From Antitrichia curtipendula (lineage: Eukaryota; Streptophyta; Bryopsida; Hypnales; Leucodontaceae): a stretch of 64,000 nucleotides of DNA. The notes below the pieces were generated by a model. It worked only from the letters and a program-made list of their open reading frames with translations. It ran no database searches and had not been told where the DNA came from. The DNA is taken from the NCBI GenBank assembly GCA_951230915.1, contig OX579633.1, positions 2,852,001 to 2,916,000 on the forward strand, written 5' to 3'. The translations under genes and the position numbers were made by a program. Each line of letters opens with the position of its first letter. Position 1 is the stretch's first letter. Shown here in pieces: positions 60,468 through 64,000 of this stretch.

Positions 60468-62552
60468 TCAATGCCGCAAATCAGTCTGATTCGCAAACAG
60501 AGGCTCTCGCCGTGAAGAGTAGTTCGGATCCGATGAGGACGCCCGGTAATTCATGGAGTTTTGGCCATACGGCACAGGCTTAGTGCTGTAGCTACGAGAA
60601 GGCGACTCATAGCGGCTTCGTGCTTGGCCTAACCCGCCCTCGCGGTTGTCCCGAAAGCCATATCCAGACGCCGCAGCATTCGGGGCAATTTGCATGATAG
60701 GGTTGCTAGTATCTGTGGGCACTGGATCACGCTTGCGGCTGAGCAGCTGCCAGGCGATTAGAAGCAGTATAACAGATATGAAAATGGGGCTGCTCCATAG
60801 CTTGGCATTGAAATCGGGTAGTTTATGGACCGGTAAAGTGGATCGATAAAAGCCAACATAGCCACTACCAAAGCCAACGACAACCAGCTTGTCACGATTG
60901 CAAGCCATCATGGGCCAATTCCCTGGAACAATAGGCGTGGGCAGAAACGAAAGGGAGACATCGTCCAAGGAAGCACTGAAGAGAGGGCGAGGTCCAGCCG
61001 CTCCCCGAATGTTGGCATAGCTGAAGCCAACCTGAAGAGTGGTGTTGTACAGAAACACGTTCCGTGGGGTAGCCACCAACAAGTAGCCCTTGATACCGTG
61101 TAATGACACAGGGCCGTCCACATCAAGTTTTCTCTTGGTAGTCCTAGCATGGCATTCAAAGTGAAGAGTATCCCCCGACAGGATGACATACACCAGGTCA
61201 CCCTCTTCGGTGAAACCGTATGCCCGAGACCGCCCTGCAGCATCAAAAGCATATGCCACCACCGTGGATCCATTCAGTCCATCACAGGGGCAGCTCCGCA
61301 CTGTCATGGTCCGCAAGTCAAGAGAACCACCACCCGTTTTGGTCAAAAACAGCAAGCGCTGTGTGTTGGGAGTCCGCAGAAACGCAAGCGGACGGCTCAA
61401 CGAGTCCGCCGTTCCAAAAAGAGTTCCATTTTCTTTAAACACTTGCATCCTGCCATTGCAGTCTGCCACTAGCACGTACCGCATTTTTCCCACTCTGTAC
61501 ATCTCCAAATGCGTTATCACATTGCTTTTAATTTCAGGTGCCTCCTCTGTATGAGCTCCCGGTGTTTCAAACATGCCCCTCAGATCATAGTCTCCGGTCT
61601 CGGAAGGCGCAACAAGCGAATGCACATACTCGAGAACCAACTGGTGGGCTTCGTCACTAGTAGACGACCCACGGTGAATGATTTCCCAAATACGATGCAC
61701 AAGTACAGCGCCATCTGCATGGCCGGTCACCAGCCATGTTTCATTTTTGCGCAGTGTGAAGGAAAGCATGGCAGTCACTGGAGCCATCGAAAGAGTCGCA
61801 TAGTCCACAAGCAAGTCCCCGTGGGTGAAGAAAATATAGATCCGTCCCGCTGAATCCCCAACTGCCACATACCGGCTCATGCCATCGTCACCTTCATGAG
61901 GCAGTACGTGCAAGCATGAAACATCAACGTCCACCTTGACAGCTGAAACGAACTGGAAGTGCTCTGCCCACGCTGGCTTATACCGGGCCACTGTCATTCC
62001 TCCCCCGGAGCCAGACCCTACAAACTGAGGGCGCCTGGTGGGATCAGAAGGCACGTCTTTCGTTAATTCAGCTGGAGTCTCTCCTGTTTTGGGTTGCTCA
62101 CTCGTTTCAACAGGTTTCGTGAGTACCTGTTGTGAGTTGCCGCTAAATCTGGCAGAGGAAAGCCTCTCACTACCGATACTCCGCTGCTGAGAAGTCACCA
62201 CTTGGGGAATCCTCGGTGGTAGTGCAGTGAGAGATCTATCTAGTTTGCTGATGAGTTCCCTCAGTTTTTCTATCTGAGCTGCCTGTTCTGTTAATAACTG
62301 TTTCATCTCCACTATTGTCGCTTTGTCATCAATAGCATCACTATCAGCATTAATTGATGGAAACACTGAGTCTATTGGTATGTCTTCTTTTTCGGGACAC
62401 ATATCTGTCCCCAATCCTGCCTCCCATTCCTCATCCGCGTGGCTGCTTTGTGCAAGTACTCCACTCCGAGTCAAGCACACTGATAATATCAAGCATACTG
62501 ATAATATAAAGCTCCCCGAAGGCAATCCCGCACCTGCACTGCGCTTGCCCAT
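60468..62552 (-). CDS. At1g75140-like membrane protein
   Basis: A single coding exon gives 694 residues. It is similar to the uncharacterised plant membrane protein At1g75140: RYKPAWAEHFQFVSAVK, YVAVGDSAGRIYIF, GGGSLDLRTM, CDGLNGS and SRAYGFTEEGDLVYV are shared style and order. The layout is a signal peptide (about 1-34), a coiled coil (about 75-105, MKQLLTEQAAQIEKLRELIS), a lumenal or outer beta-propeller-like part with several N-glycosylation sequons, one membrane segment near 585-605 (SPIFISVILLLIAWQLL) and a basic, Ser/Tyr-rich tail. It is therefore a type I membrane protein, probably of the secretory pathway; its job is unknown. The ATG at 62552 is chosen because it starts the signal peptide and is the first ATG in this frame. 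Confidence 0.85.
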   Translation of the reverse strand: MGKRSAGAGLPSGSFILSVCLILSVCLTRSGVLAQSSHADEEWEAGLGTDMCPEKEDIPIDSVFPSINADSDAIDDKATIVEMKQLLTEQAAQIEKLRELISKLDRSLTALPPRIPQVVTSQQRSIGSERLSSARFSGNSQQVLTKPVETSEQPKTGETPAELTKDVPSDPTRRPQFVGSGSGGGMTVARYKPAWAEHFQFVSAVKVDVDVSCLHVLPHEGDDGMSRYVAVGDSAGRIYIFFTHGDLLVDYATLSMAPVTAMLSFTLRKNETWLVTGHADGAVLVHRIWEIIHRGSSTSDEAHQLVLEYVHSLVAPSETGDYDLRGMFETPGAHTEEAPEIKSNVITHLEMYRVGKMRYVLVADCNGRMQVFKENGTLFGTADSLSRPLAFLRTPNTQRLLFLTKTGGGSLDLRTMTVRSCPCDGLNGSTVVAYAFDAAGRSRAYGFTEEGDLVYVILSGDTLHFECHARTTKRKLDVDGPVSLHGIKGYLLVATPRNVFLYNTTLQVGFSYANIRGAAGPRPLFSASLDDVSLSFLPTPIVPGNWPMMACNRDKLVVVGFGSGYVGFYRSTLPVHKLPDFNAKLWSSPIFISVILLLIAWQLLSRKRDPVPTDTSNPIMQIAPNAAASGYGFRDNREGGLGQARSRYESPSRSYSTKPVPYGQNSMNYRASSSDPNYSSRREPLFANQTDLRH

Positions 62553-64000
62553 TCTTGAAAAGTTATCAGCTCCCACTGTGCATGAGCACCACTAAATGTT
62601 CTCAACCTCAATGTGCTGTATCCACACTGCACCTGCAAACTAAACCCCAAAATGCTTGTGAATCATTTTATCCCAAAAGGGAACAAGTCCACCAAGACTC
62701 ACATCTCAAGATATCCCTAAAAATGTAAATTTAGTATTAATCTAATCGGACACTGGATCAATATGAGCATAATATTGGATTGATGTCAAGTTAGTCTTCA
62801 ATCAATGTCAACTTGATGGTAGCCAATATAATATCAAGGGAATGTCAATGATACTACGGTAGCGTTCAGTTAACACCCATTTGCGCTACAATAACATCTA
62901 CTCAATTAGTGGACGACATGAATTCAATGCCTATGAACTTAACAGCATTTGCGTTACACTAAACTAACTCGGTATGAGAACTACATGAATCTAATGCCTA
63001 TTAAAATAATATCCAGTAGTTCATCAATCTAATGAGGAAGGCCCTTTGAGATGCACACCAATACAAAACCCATGCAATTCCAGAAGTACCGAACTAGTAT
63101 CTCGAGCTCTAGAGCGACGACAAGTTCCTTACCGATATCACTATCTCTATATTTGTACAACGGTCTCTCAATCCTGGCTTTGAATCTAAGCCAAGACATA
63201 ATGCTAGCTGCTAATCCACCCCATCGAAGCAACCAATCATGAGACCCAAGCACAACGGTAATGAATCCAAAGACAGGGTGACGAGATGGAACACTAGCTT
63301 TGGGATTCGAGAATCCAAAACACTGAAACTTCAACTATCATAGGAACGTCCGAAGAAGTACCTTGAGCATTTGAAGCTCAAAATACACTCCTCACCTAAG
63401 CCATCATCCCTACCACAAAATCCTCGAAAACCTAACCCTTGAATGATTTAAAGCACATTGCAACAACGCCGAAAACACAGTACGAAATTGACGGATACAC
63501 TGGATACAAAGGACTCCAGCAGAACAAGCAAGCTCCTCGTGCAAGTCGAGCCAGCACGGAAGCACAAAACACGCCTCAGAAGGAAGATTCCTTAAACCCT
63601 AATTTCTATTGGGGCAGATCCCCTCCCCGTGCACCACGCGACACCCTGAAAACGCGCTCTTGGGGATACACTCCATCCCACGATTCCTGCGCCGGCTAAC
63701 AATCAATTCCATCCAAAAGTAGTTCAATCCCAAACAAAAAGAAATTCTCCAATCGGTAGCTTGAGAGATTGCCCCAAATCCACACCTCACTTGCAACTAC
63801 GATTTCGATTAGCTCCGAAACCGTTGGCGATCGGCCTCTTTCGATCCACACCAGCCACCGCGATTCGATTGCGCGGCAGCCATAGACACGCGCTCTCACA
63901 GCTTCGGATTGTTTGAAGGGGGGCGTTCAGATGCGATTCTTCGTCAGAAAGAGTGTCGTTGCTTCGAGATGACTGGAGATGGTGTGAGAGTGTTGGAGGG
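62553..64000 (-). promoter_or_regulatory. Split 5' leader and promoter of the At1g75140-like gene
   Basis: A GTTTGCAG acceptor near 62636 suggests a leader intron. A fitting donor is TTAG/GTGAG at 63396-63392, which would leave a GC-richer first exon from about 63400 upward. A telo-box (AAACCCTAA, 63595-63603) lies inside that exon. No coding frame with family support is present in the region. Confidence 0.5.

Noticed and set aside
61149..61853. Several plus-strand frames over 61149-61853
   Set aside because: They mirror the long minus-strand coding exon of the At1g75140-like gene and have no independent support.

Overview
This window looks like nuclear DNA of a land plant. Its genes are split by many short GT-AG introns, and the proteins match plant families: methionine S-methyltransferase, a BGAL9-type beta-galactosidase, a DCL/DUF3223 protein, DUF924 and an At1g75140-like membrane protein. 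Telo-box motifs sit near gene starts and the gaps are long and AT-rich. Gene density and protein style suggest a non-seed plant such as a moss, but this is a guess. Exons were assembled by hand from reading frames and splice signals; reading phase is continuous across every join of the multi-exon genes.

Layout. 1-4616 (minus): ten exons of methionine S-methyltransferase, running off the left edge, with one in-frame TAG in exon 3. 4617-5400: its leader and promoter. 5400-18470: AT-rich intergenic DNA with dispersed repeats, a ~108-bp minisatellite and a perfect 27-bp hairpin. 18472-22867 (plus): a large decayed coding element. About 1,365 codons lie in one frame, broken by only four stops, with a ParB-like segment followed by segments that resemble a permuted (beta-class) DNA amino-methyltransferase. 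22868-27037: AT-rich DNA with tandem duplications. 27038-29359 (minus): a three-exon DCL-like gene with a six-unit N-terminal repeat. 29360-36303: repeats, small TIR and fold-back elements, and a doubtful gene fragment. 36304-39160 (minus): a four-exon DUF924 gene. 39690-41330: three inverted-repeat elements in a row. 42427-50647 (minus): a 19-exon beta-galactosidase with a lectin domain and one GC-AG intron. 51171-60467: intergenic DNA with a TIR element whose empty site survives in a nearby duplicate, and a large fold-back. 60468-62552 (minus): an intronless-CDS membrane protein gene.

All five recognisable host genes lie on the minus strand. They act in unrelated processes (sulfur metabolism, cell-wall galactan turnover, possible plastid RNA processing, two unknowns), so no shared pathway is implied. 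The ParB/methyltransferase-like relic is the least ordinary item. Its stop spectrum (TAG and TGA, never TAA) fits decay by cytosine deamination of a silenced element.
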